Assembly: GCA_028274465.1 (NCBI GenBank)
Contig: CM051455.1
Coordinates: forward strand, 120,007,547 to 120,071,546
DNA from: Plantago ovata
Lineage: Eukaryota > Streptophyta > Magnoliopsida > Lamiales > Plantaginaceae
Length of the DNA: 64,000 bases
Reading direction: 5' to 3'
The notes beneath the pieces are model-generated. The model saw only the letters and a list, made by a program, of their open reading frames with translations, was not told the origin of the DNA and searched no databases. Of this stretch, positions 45,905 to 56,654 are shown in pieces. The translations under genes were made by a program, and so were the position numbers. Numbering within the stretch: the stretch's first letter is position 1; every line of letters starts with the position of its first letter.

Positions 45905-47434
45905 CTAGAGCCAGTCACCTTTATGCCTAATGCCCAGATTAGCATAATGTATTAAGTGGACTTCCACTGATAAGACCTTGGTGAAAGGATCTGCCACGTT
46001 GTCCGTGGTAGAGACACGTTCTATACTAACTTCTCCTCTATCTATAATCTCACGTATAACGTGATATTTTCTAAGTACATGTTTGTTCTTGTTTGTAGAT
46101 CTAGGCTCCCTAGCTTGAGCGACGGCGCCCGTATTGTCACAATAAATCGTTATTGGACTGGGAGCAGGAACAACCCTCAATTCCTTCAAGAACTCTGAAA
46201 TCCAGACAGCTTCTTTCGATGCTTCTGATGCAGCAATGTACTCGGCCTCTGTGGATGAGTCAGCAACAGTGGCTTGCTTAGAGCTCTTCCAACAGACAGC
46301 TCCTCCGTTCAATTTGAATACGTATCCTGTCTGTGACCTAAAGTCATCAGGATCTGATTCAAATCCAGCGTCGACATACCCAGACATCTTTAATTCTGGT
46401 TCTCCACCAAACACCAAGAACATCTCTTTAGTCCGTCTAAGGTACTTAAGAATGTTCTTCACAGCAGTCCAGTGAGGTACTCCTGGATTCTGTTGGTGTC
46501 GACAAGTGACACTAAGCGCATATGCCACATCGGGCCTTGTGCAATTCATTGCATACATGATAGACCCTATTGCCGAAGCATAGGGCACACGACTCATTGC
46601 ATTTCTCTCTTCATCAGTTTTAGGACCATCCTTAACTGATAAGACAATCCCATGCCTAGCTGGGAGAAAGCCTCTCTTTGAGTCGTCCATCTTGTAACGC
46701 TTCAGTATTTTGTCGATGTAGGTGGACTGTGTCATTCCTAACATCCTCTTGGATCTATCTCTAAAGATCTTGATCCCTAGGATGTAGTTCGCTTCACCCA
46801 AGTCCTTCATCGAGAAGGTACTTGATAACCAAACTTTAGTCTCTTCTATCATAGAGACATTGTTTCCCATGATCAAAATGTCATCTACATAAATGATCAT
46901 GAAAACAACTCCTTTGTCGCTGTGTCTCGCGTAGACATAGGGATCTTCCTTGCTTCTGATGAAGTCAAACGATTTGACATCTTCATCAAAGCGGATATTC
47001 CAGCTCCTTGACGCTTGCTTTAGCCCATAGATGGATCTTTGTAATTTACATACAACAGTTGGCCTGGTTTTACTAATAAAACCTTCCGGCTGTACCATAT
47101 AGACCTCTTCCTCAAGGTTGCCATTGAGGAAGGCAGTCTTTACATCCATCTGCCAGATTTCATAATCATAGTAGGCAGCTATCGCAAGTAGAATTCGAAT
47201 TGACTTCAACTTTGCTACCGGTGAAAAGGTTTTATCGTAATCGATGCCATACCTTTGCGTGTAGCCTTTTGCCACAAGCCTAGCTTTGTGCGTTTGTACC
47301 TTGCCATCGGCATCTGTCTTTCGTTTAAAGACCCATTTGCACCCAATTGGTCTAACCCCTTGGGGCAAGTCTACCAAGTTCCAAACTTGGTTCTGGTACA
47401 TTAATCCATTTCTAATTCCATGGCCTCTTGCCAT
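45905..47434 (-). pseudogene. Copia reverse transcriptase and RNase H
   Basis: A 509-codon open segment has the RVT_2 domain: LVDLPQGVRPIGCKWVFKRK, KTAFLNGNLEEEVYM, the catalytic MIIYVDDILIMGN, and YAMNCTRPDVAYALS. It is followed by RNase H with SGYVDAGFESDPDDFRSQTG, DSSTEAEYIAASEASKEAVW and IYCDNTGAVAQAREP. This part is intact by itself, but it is separated by frame breaks from integrase upstream, so the polyprotein is dead. It ends just before the purine tract and LTR. Confidence 0.93.
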
Positions 47435-47453
47435 TTGTCTGAGTCAATATCAA

Positions 47454-48959
47454 TTATTGCCTCTTTGTAGGTCTCGGGATCTTCCCAATTGATAAACCGA
47501 CATCAAGTTCACTGATGTCTTCTATCATAAGGCTTTGCTTCTGAGGTCCTCTTAGGATCCTCTTCGACCTACGGAGCTCGACTTGTTCTGGTGCTTTTCT
47601 TTTCTGGCTTCGTGTAACACGAACATTATCAGTGGGTACTGATGCAGTTGGTCGTTGGGCGCGACCCTGTTCCCTTGCGGGAGGCTGCTCTTGTGCAACT
47701 TGTTGCACAGGTTGGTTGACAACGGGTTCTATTGGTGTGGTTTCAACTGTTGATCTAATCACAGGACTCCCACTGACTATGCCTAGCAATTGTCATATCA
47801 TCACCCTTGTCTGCTTCGAAAGCTCCCACTGAACTTGAGTCCAAATCAGAAGATTTAGAGACCTCATGTTCGCACGTGTCAAGGTCTTGAATTTCTTCAA
47901 GTTCTATCATATCATCTAACCTCTCTTCTTCGAGGTATTCAGCTTCTAAAAACGTGAAGCGTATTGTGTCCCTCTTCGAGGTATCATCTAACCTCTCTTC
48001 TTCGAGGTATTCAGCATGATAGAATTCATAGCCTCTCGTCTGACGAGGATAGCCTATGAAATATACTTTGACACCCTTGGCATCTAACTTATCAGTGAGC
48101 ATCAGCTTGACTATCGCAGGACAACCCCAAGGTCTAAGATAGCCTAGTGAAGGCTTCTTTCCCTTCCATAACTCATAAGGAGTTTTCTCCACTGATTTAG
48201 ATGGTACACGGTTCAGAATGTAGATTGCAGTTTGTAGTGCATATCCCCACAGATACTTTGGAAGAGTCGAGAATCCAATCATTGATCTTACCATGTCTAA
48301 CAGGGTTCGATTCCTCCTCTCAGACACACCATTTAACTGTGGTGTTCCAGGAGGAGTCCATTGCGATTGAATTCCATTTTCCTTCAAGTACTCGATAAAT
48401 TCTTCGCTAAGGTATTCACCTCCTCGATCTGATCGAAGAGTGACTATCCTTAGGTTCAATTCATTCTCGATCCGTTCCTAAACTCCTTGAGTTTCCCAAA
48501 GGTCTCGGATTTATTCTTCATAAGATAAATATATCCATACCTTGAGAAATCGTCAGTAAAGGTAACGAAGTAAGGATAACCCCCACGCGCATGGACTTTA
48601 AACGGTCCACATACATCGGTATGTATGAGCTCTAAGCAGCGAGTGGCACGAACACCTTGTCCAACAAAAGGTTTGTTCGTCATCTTACCCTTAACACAAG
48701 ATTCACATGTACCATATGATTCAAAATCAAATGGTTCTAAGTAGTCTAACTTCCTTAGTCTTTGAATCCGTGTTTCATTGATATGGCCTAGCCGACAATG
48801 CCATAGATAAGATGGATTATTCTTCTTACTTGAAGACGGTTGTTTGTTATGTATTTGAAATAAAGGTAGACTACTTTGCAAAATATATAAACCATTCACC
48901 AAGCGAGCTTTTCCATAATACTGATCATTTAATGAAAAAATAACAAGTATTATTTGCAA
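47454..48959 (-). pseudogene. Copia integrase and linker, frameshifted
   Basis: Three overlapping frames occur. 48959-48456 has the pre-integrase zinc finger (HCRLGH, CESCVKG) and the integrase start LELIHTDVCGPF and FTDDFSRYGYIYLM. 48459-47755 has [28 protein letters not shown] (catalytic Glu) and [20 protein letters not shown]. 47789-47454 is the charged linker before reverse transcriptase. A tandem duplication encodes [10 protein letters not shown] twice (about 47916-47946 and 47980-48010). Confidence 0.9.
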
Positions 48960-49981
48960 ATCGAAAGGAAAAACCCATATTGTCTAACAATGGAATGGAA
49001 ATAATATTTCTGACAATGGATGGAACAAAATAAACATTATCAAGTTCTAAATATTGTCCCGAAGGTAAATCTATCTTGCTGCGTCCAACGCGTTTGGCTT
49101 CAACTGGATTGCCGTTCCCAACATGCAAGTCGATTTCACCTTGCTTGACTAGCCTGTGATCAATTAGCCCCTGCACATTATTACAAATGTGTGATCCACA
49201 GGCTGTATCTAATACCCAACCATTGGAGTCAAAAGTAGTCATGTTCATTTCAATAACAAACATACCTGAGCCAGAAGCTGATGACTTCTTAGCTTGATCT
49301 GCCCTAAGCTTTGGGAAATCTTTCTTCCAGTGGCCCTTGAGCTTGCAATAGAGACAAATCTCGATCCTAAGTCGAAATTCAGCCATCCTACGATAGCGCC
49401 CACTCTTGCCACCCCTCTTCCTTTTGGGTCTACGATTGACCCTTGGGAATCTGTTGGCAATGGGTCTCTCAGCAATCAACTCTGTTGCTACCCCAACATT
49501 GGGATTATGAATAGATTGCAACAATCTTTGCACGATCAAGATAATGGAAGCCTTAGCTTCTAGCTCTAAGTCATATCCAACAAGTTGTAAGAGAAAGTCA
49601 ATCAACGACTTAACTTGTTCAGGCGACAGCTCTTCTGTCCCAAGCCTTTTGATAAGCATGATCTTGATAGCTTCGAACCCTTCACACATCCTTGGAGCAT
49701 CCAAGAATGAGGAGAGATATTTCACAATCTCATATGGTTCCTTGTCTCGACATGGTCCAACCATATTGTCAGACATAGCATTCAGCAACAAGTTCTTTAC
49801 AAACTCGGCCCTTTCCACTTCCAATTCATAATAGCAATCATAGGTTGCCTTCGTCCAAGACGTACTCAACCTCATTATACCATAGCACCTTTCGTACCTC
49901 ATGGATCCAATCCACGTAGTTTGGTCCTGTTAGCTTTTGCAACTCCAAGTTGGCAACAAGATCGGAGGACGGTATAGCCAT
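48925..49981 (-). pseudogene. Copia gag and protease, frameshifted and motif-damaged
   Basis: Gag starts MAIPSSDLVANLELQKLTGP (49981) in one frame to 49838, then continues in another frame from 49902. The zinc knuckle CLYCKLKGHWKKDF has Phe where the fourth ligand (Cys) should be. The protease motif is LDTACGSHIC instead of LDTGCGSHIC, changing the catalytic loop glycine. Both features agree with an inactive element. Confidence 0.88.
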
Positions 49982-50544
49982 TTCTAATATCCTAAGGAGA
50001 AATAATATAGAACGAAAACAATAAATCAACTATTGAAATATTATTTCTAAATACACAGTCAACATAACTAAACAACAAGGTCCTTTAGCTGTTTAGCTCC
50101 CACTATTTTCACATATGCTTGCCCCCACAACAAACATACGGGTAATGTCTAACAAGTTACCGTAGTGGCCAAGATCCAAATCCATACTATGCTATACTCC
50201 AACGGGGGCTGGTCGCATAGCATAATATGACCGGTAGGACTAGTAAGACTATCCAATTGCGTCACGCAACTCTTGGTTGTTAAATCTAATTTAACCCGAT
50301 GCCCTACATATTGTACCTATCGAGGTCGCTAGATACAATATGCAGTAAGTCATAACCATAGGCTTACTCTAATCTGACGATTACTGCGAGTCTGTAAGAC
50401 GAGGTCGCCAATACAAGAAAACGCAATGAAAGTTCAGAATTAAAGCACCCTATGGAAAGCATCTCAGAAATACATACATATATATATTTATGTACTTATA
50501 TTGGTTGGGGCTTGTAACTTGAGGGTTGTTATCAGTCATCTACA

Positions 50545-50725
50545 AACAAATAATGGCGCCGCCTACCCATCATGCATGAACGGTCTACACGTAATGGATG
50601 CCGCCTATCCATTCTAGTTCTAAACGCGGTCAAGCACATAATGGGTGCCGCCTACCCATACATAAATATGCGGTCCGACATATAAGAGGGCGCCGCCTAC
50701 CCTCGCATGCATAGCGGTCGAACGG
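50545..50725 (-). repeat. Tandem stem-loop repeats in the Copia leader
   Basis: Four units of about 45-55 bp carry GCCGCCTA in a small palindrome such as ATGGGTGCCGCCTACCCAT, separated by GCGGTC-containing spacers. The flanking arms change together (ATGG/CCAT, GGG/CCC), so pairing is kept. They lie between the primer site and gag. Confidence 0.8.
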
Positions 50726-51214
50726 AAAGTAAAATACATGGTATTTAAACATGCATTGTCAAACAATAGCATATAGAGCATATGAAACAAGTAGTAGCCT
50801 ATGTGGATGACAAATGACTTCATAATTTCATTATGAAAATTATAATCCCATACTTATAATCTCTATGAAATATTTGAAAATTTGGACTAGATTGAATAAT
50901 CGAAAATTCTATTGACCAAGTAGCAATTTTCGAAAACCCTAAGGACTTAATTGTAATTTTAAAAACCTTGTAGATGTTAAATCTAAAGTTCAAAAGTAGA
51001 AGGACTAATTTGCAATAAAAAATAAATTGATAAATTACAAATAAGCCCTTTAACTTTATACTAATTAAATTTAACCCCTCTAGTTTAAAACAATTACAAT
51101 TAAATCATATTTATATTCCAATATAAAATTCAATCCTCAAAACTTTTAAAAATTCGATTTTGGGTCCAACCCAAAAATATATATAATTTTTTTTTTTTTG
51201 AAAACGTGGGACGG

Positions 51215-51292
51215 GGCGGCCGGAGCCTGCGGCCTGCAGGCGCCCGTGCCGCGGGCACGCGCAGCGCCTGCGGTACCGCAGGCGTTCCGGTC
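51215..51292. repeat. GC-rich palindromes in the Copia leader
   Basis: In an otherwise AT-rich leader there are back-to-back hairpins: CGTGCCGCGGGCACG and CGCCTGCGGTACCGCAGGCG, the latter a perfect 20-bp palindrome. They may be an RNA packaging or dimerisation structure. Confidence 0.85.
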
Positions 51293-51451
51293 AAATATAT
51301 ATATTTAATTTTTTATTTTTTTGAAAAATATAAATTCTAAATTATATAAAAACAAAACTTTTGGAAATCGAATTTATCATAGAATCAATTGCATCCACAT
51401 ATCTACAAAATCATACAATATATATACGTATATACGTAATCAATTAACCTC

Positions 51452-51463
51452 GCTCTGATACCA
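51452..51463 (-). other. Copia primer-binding site, initiator tRNA-Met type
   Basis: On minus TGGTATCAGAGC lies one base inside the right (5') LTR and is complementary to the 3' end of initiator tRNA-Met. Confidence 0.9.
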
Positions 51464-51464
51464 C

Positions 51465-53536
51465 TGTAAGAAAATATGGTCAGAGTTACCCCTAGGGTAC
51501 GCAGCGGAATTTCAAAAATTTTCTTAACATACAGGTTAATTGATTATGCATATGTCGTATATATATAAACACGTCAATTAGAAGACTAACCTTACTTCCA
51601 AAGCAGCTTCCAAGTCTTCGTAATATTCCGGTGTATCTTCTCCTTCGTCGAAGTCGAAGATAACTACAATACTCCGTATATCTGCAAGACAATAAGAGTT
51701 AGTTTCCAGCTCCTAGAACCTCAACCTTGGTATCCACGGATGAACAGCCTATCGGAAGAATGCTAGGATATTCTTTGTGTGACCAAGAAGACGGGGCGGC
51801 GATTCCTCCGGCAAAGGTGGCGCGCGCGGTGGCTAAGGTAGGAGGGGAGAGCTTTTATTTTCTCTAAGAAAACTGGGTAGAATAACTGTGTGCAAAACTG
51901 TATCCAAAGCTCTCTAATAGTCTACTATATATAGTAGTCTATAGAAGCCTAAAGCATAAGCAATTAGACTTCGTAAAGGAATAAGAATCTAATTCTTATC
52001 GCACAAGGAAACCAATATCAAGTCCAGATTCATTCCCAATCAAATTAAAACTCAATCAGGAAAATCTAACTTATCCCTTGGACTTCTAATAGAGGAAGGA
52101 GTCGAACTCCTTCCCCTACTCTATCCATGCGCGCGCGCTCCCTAGGGACAGTAGGTGGGTCCCAATTTTGGGACCCACTTATAGTTCTAAGGCAATTCAA
52201 ACTCCAAATAGATTTTGCCCAAGTGCATATGTTAATTCTAAATTAACATATCCTTTCTAATCAAACCTCCATTATATTCCCAAAATATAATCTTTAATTG
52301 TATTTATATAAAATACAATTAATTAGCCAGTTCAATTAATAATTCCAAATCATTAATTGATCCACCAAATACTATAATTAATTCCAAATCAATTATAATA
52401 CATCAATCAAAATTAATTCCAAATTAATTGCAATTTCATCTTCAAGGATATTCTGATAGACTGAATCACCACATTGTGTGACCCATAGGGCCTCATCGTA
52501 TTAAGCAAGTCCTAGACTAGGCAACATGGAATTCCTAGACGGTTCCATTTGCAATATTAATACGTGAGGACGTTTGAGAGTTTTCTCAAAGCTAACCCTT
52601 TCGTTGCGAAGCCTATTGCGCTCAACGCGGCGATGGTAACGTCCCTTCATCTGACTTGCTCGAATGTATCTAGGATCGATGAAGTGTCTATCCCAATAAT
52701 ACATCCTTCGCCGTCTAAGGGAGTTTCTTGGTTAAGATATACTTATGACCATCATAATATATCATTTGCACTGGCCAGTGACTTTACCAACACAACTATG
52801 CAGACTATGAGCAGTGCTCTCCTGTGCTACACTTGAGAGATGAATCCTTCACAGAATCACTTATCACCCCCATTTGTATTTAGCCATAATCCTGGATCGT
52901 GTCTTAGGTCAGCTGCTTATTCAGAGCTGACATCGACGGGTCCACCAAGGATATGGGGAAACAAATGTGATGATAAAGTCCTGTAAGTACAAAGGACGAA
53001 TGGCATCACTTCGACAACTCACCGGTTCCCATAGACACTTCGGTGTAGAGTATACATCGATGGGAGTGTCCGGTGGGTACTTTCAGTGTTCGATAAAGCT
53101 TCTTCGAACAACTATGCACAGTTATGGGAACGTTTCTCGATTGTCCAACAATCCGTTCCGTGGCCGTGGGATCGGCTCACACTTGCTCCAACAAGTATAA
53201 CCTCCACGCATACTAGTCTTGTCTGGTTCATTCAGACCCCCACATCCGAGATGAACCTCGACTAGGGAGAGTTTGGTATAGATGATAACTCACATAGCTC
53301 CCACTATCTGTGTGATCGGTCATCTATCCGAGGGGACATGTTTAATATCAATACAGACAGTAATAAAGATATGACATGCTGCAGCCTGGTGTAATATAAA
53401 TATGAAAGCGATACTCAATAGTAAAATGCAACAAACATATATTATATTATGTTGACCTGTGTAATAGTACATATATGCCCTCTATAAGGGCACCATGCCC
53501 CTAGTAAGGACTGTTTCTAGGACATATACAATATCA
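51465..53536 (-). repeat. Copia 5' LTR (2072 bp)
   Basis: It is colinear with 43836-45890. The point differences between the LTRs and the altered target site suggest an insertion older than the two Athila-like elements' last array changes. Confidence 0.93.
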
Positions 53537-55536
53537 TTCCGAAGTTCTATGGGATGGCTAATGAGGACGTGATTGGGTTCTTGAATGATCTCGAGAACTT
53601 TGTTCTCCATCTTGGGCGACCGGGTGCTGGTGTGACGGATGATGATCTTCGCATGAAGGTCTTTTCCATGGGTCTAGGTGATCGAGCAAAGGCTTGGCTC
53701 AATACTCTAGAGGCTGGGTCTTTGACTACATGGGCGCTCTGTTTCGACAAGTTCATGGATCGGTACTACCCCGCTTCCAAGACGATGGCTATGAAGAGCC
53801 AAATTAGCACCTTTGATCAGCGATATGATGAAGCTTTTCACGAGGCTTATGATCGTTTCATGGGGTTGCAACATAGATGCCCTCACCATGGGTATGATAA
53901 AGGTCAGCTTCTCCAATTCTTTTACAATGGCTTGCATCCTGAGATTCAATCTCAAGTGGATAGCATTTGTGGTGGAAGTATGGGAGAGTTGACTCCCACT
54001 CAAGCTCAAATGAAGCTAGACACGATGTACCGGAATTCTCAAAACCGGAATGTTAGAGCTCGTGTGCTTCAAAGGGAGCAAAGGGGTGAGGCGAAGGTAG
54101 TAGTGGAACAAGATGCCTTTGATGGGTTCACCCATGAGGTTAGGCAAGCTTTGAGGCAAAGCGTTCCTATCCCTTCTACGGAGATTTGTGGTGTCTGCAA
54201 GAATTATGGGCATCCGGCCTATCTATGTCGTTCTGAGTTTGCTAGAGAGCAATTCATCAAGAACGAGGTCCGTCAAGAGGTCTATGCTGTTTCCGAAGGG
54301 GAGCAAGTGACCGAGGACGTGAACTATGGCCAAGGGTATGGCAATGTCAGGCCACAAAACCGTGGGGGACAACGACCACGAGGTGGACACTAGAACCAAG
54401 GTAACCGTGGTTATGTCCACAACCCGGACCAATATGCCTATGGTCCACATCAAGATCGAAGCCGTCTCAGCTATGGGAACAACTGGTATGAAGGAGCACC
54501 ACCTTCTAATCCCACACCCCCACCTCCGGTTGCTAGTTCAGGACCGCAAGGTGGAGGGCTCCCTTCTCCTCTTGTTACTTCACTCAATGATCTGGTTATG
54601 AAGACGAACAAATTCATGGAGCATTACTATCGTAATGAGGCTACTAACAATCAACGCTTTGAAAAGCTTGAGGCTAGTAGTAGCAGTCTCCATAAGAAGC
54701 TACAAGAGCTTATAGATCGAGGGGCGAGTAGAGAGCAAGGGAAGTTTCCCGGAAACACGGAGAAAGCCATGGCTATAACCGTGGTGACTGATTTGCCCGT
54801 GGAGATCACGGTTGTGAAGGACAATGCACGAGTTGAGGTGCCAAGTTGCAAGATAACTGAAACTTGCAAGGTGAGTGAGGAGCTTGAGACTCCTAAGGTA
54901 GTTGTGGAAGAGAAAGTGGTCGCACAATCTGATGCGATAGTGGAAGAAGTGAATGAAAACTCATCGTCTGAGGATGAGTTGGTGGATATGGTGGAAGTGC
55001 CTATCCAAGAGAGCTTTGATGTGGAAATCGGCTTGGGTAAGAAGGATGGAATAGTGGCAACTCTAGACACGGGAGAGGGTGTGAATGTCATACCTTTGAA
55101 CGTGTATGAAGAGTCGGGTTTGTCTGGCTTAAGACCAATGAAGTGCATGGTGCAATTGGCGGACGGGTCTATGAAGAAGCCATTGGGTGTGATTGAGAAT
55201 CTAGTGGTAAGAGTCGCCGGTGTAGAGGTCAAGACGAACTTCATCGTCATGCCTACATCCTCCGCAAAGCTCAAGGATGTGGTTCTTTTCGGTAGAGCCT
55301 TCATCAACAAAGTACATATGGTGATAGACATGTATCGTCGTACATGTAGCTTCGAGGTAAATGGCAAGCAACATACGTTGCGAGCCATAATTAATTCATG
55401 TGCTTATGTTGATACTAACGAACTTGTAGGATTCTTTGGTCCTCTTTATGTTCGTCAAGATGTGCAGGGACTTGATGCTTTGAAGAGCACTTGGACGGGG
55501 AAGTCTACTACCCGATGCGAAATTGATCCCGCATGA
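53537..55536 (+). pseudogene. gag-pro continuation of the family-2 Athila-like element, one nonsense codon
   Basis: It resumes at FYGMANEDVIGFLND with the gag domain (VFSMGLGDRAKAWLNTLEAG, FMGLQHRCPHHG), the CCHC knuckle CGVCKNYGHPAYLC, a Gly/Arg/Gln-rich stretch, then a TAG at 54391-54393. The same frame stays open beyond it for 380 codons: coiled, charged linker, protease motif ATLDTGEGVNVIPLNVYE, VQLADGSMKKPLGV and VVLFGRAFINKV, ending TGA at 55534-55536. Gag and protease are therefore one frame, as in family 1. The context around the TAG (AACCAA) is not a known read-through signal, so a simple CAG-to-TAG mutation is the best reading. The protease loop is DTGE rather than DTGS/A. No polymerase follows. 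Confidence 0.9.
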
Positions 55537-55578
55537 GCTACGTCGAGTCAAGCCAACGACTTCTAAACAAAGGCGCTT

Positions 55579-55596
55579 CTCGGGAGGCAACCCGAG
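55579..55596 (+). other. Stem-loop with AGGCAA loop (SL-I), family 2
   Basis: CTCGGG-AGGCAA-CCCGAG, preceded by TAAACAAAGGCGCT, lies 43 bp after the protease stop. Compared with family 1 (TCCGGG/CCCGGA) two base pairs differ and both changes are compensated. Confidence 0.8.
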
Positions 55597-55717
55597 GTTG
55601 TAGGTAATTGCATATAGATTAGAAGCATGTTTAAATTTTGTTTTGTTGAGTAGACAAGGTTTTTTCAGGTGAAAATTGAGAAAAAGTCGAAAAAAATGAA
55701 GTTAGGAGCTCCAGGTC

Positions 55718-55902
55718 CCAAGCGCTTTGCTTGGCTCAAGCCAAGCGGGCCGCTTGGATTTACAGTAGGAATTTCTCCTACTGTAAATCCAAGCGAAGCG
55801 CTTGGGGCGACCCAAGCGTCCCGCTTGGCCAGGCCAAGCGCTTCGCTTGGGACCGTCCAAGCGGCTCGCTTGGATTCTTTAAAAGCCAAGCGAGCCACTT
55901 GT
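55718..55902. repeat. Internal palindrome array A (7 units)
   Basis: Units lie at 55718 (one mismatch), 55741, 55789, 55812, 55834, 55857 and 55886 (degenerate), with centres CTT, GGC, AAG, TCC, CTT, GCT and AGC. Between units 2 and 3 a larger hairpin has 20-bp arms (55751-55770 and 55776-55795; left arm CGCTTGGATTTACAGTAGGA). Confidence 0.97.
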
Positions 55903-56654
55903 ATTTTGAAGCTCCTCCCTTCATTCTCTTCCTCTTCCTCCCGATTTTTCACCCCCAAAAACTTCAATCTCACTCAATTCTCCACCAATTCTTGCAATCT
56001 TGTGCATTCTAAAGAGCCCATCACCTCCTCTATCATTTAAACCGAACAAATTTCACGTTTGAAGCATCATTCACAAGGAATCGAAGGTAACCCTCAAGAA
56101 CCCTAACTTTCTTGAATTTGAGATTTTAATCTTATTGGCTTCAATTGTGTTATGTATTGGTAAATTAGAGTTTGATATTGATTGTTGAGCATGTTTCTTA
56201 TTGGATGTGATATCTAAATTCTAATTTTGCTTACTTTGATTTTGATGAACTCTATGGCTTGAATTCTTGCTAGATAATTTTTTGATGAATGTTAGCTTGT
56301 AATTTGAGTGTTGATATGATGTTGGTGTTGTTTAGATTGCATGAGAATGTGTAGGATTGGTAGGGTAGTTCCAATGGCGAGTTTGTTTGCTTGGTTTGAT
56401 TCGAATTAGCTAATCGTAACGAAGTGTTAAAGCTTCTCGATTCGCTATGTTTGAATTTTAGCAAGCCTTCAAACTCGTTAAAAAGAACACTTGAGTGAGC
56501 TTTGACGTCTAAGAGTTGACTCGTTGCGTTATGACTTGTTTTTAAACAATGAACGTATACTTGTCTTAGTGTAGAAGTAGATTGTTTGGTAGTAGTGTAA
56601 GAGTCTAGTCATTTTGATCTATTGGGATGGTCTAATGGGAATTTTCTAGGTACC

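Larger units (their letters stand above)
43836..53536 (-). mobile_element. Ty1/Copia LTR retrotransposon inserted in gag of the Athila-like element
   Basis: LTRs 43836-45890 and 51465-53536 start TGTAAGAAAATATGG and end ATATCA or CTATCA. Target sites are TTCCC (43831-43835) and TTCCG (53537-53541), one base different. On minus the primer site TGGTATCAGAGC (initiator tRNA-Met) lies beside the right LTR and the purine tract AAGTGGGAGAT beside the left. Gag, protease, integrase and reverse transcriptase/RNase H are in Copia order on minus but broken by frameshifts. Lineage within Copia not assigned. Confidence 0.95.

Noticed and set aside
54391..54396. Programmed read-through at the gag TAG
   Set aside because: The following bases do not match the CARYYA-type read-through context, and the sister family lacks the stop.
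54651..55388. 245-residue ORF on minus over the protease region
   Set aside because: Antisense shadow of a recognised gag-pro frame; low-complexity Ser/Thr-rich translation.
55669..56040. ORFs over the palindrome arrays (also 42112-42546, 42201-42548, 61508-61947)
   Set aside because: Both strands stay open because the repeat lacks stop codons. The peptides only repeat motifs such as SGPLG and AKRL, and there is no start or splice support.
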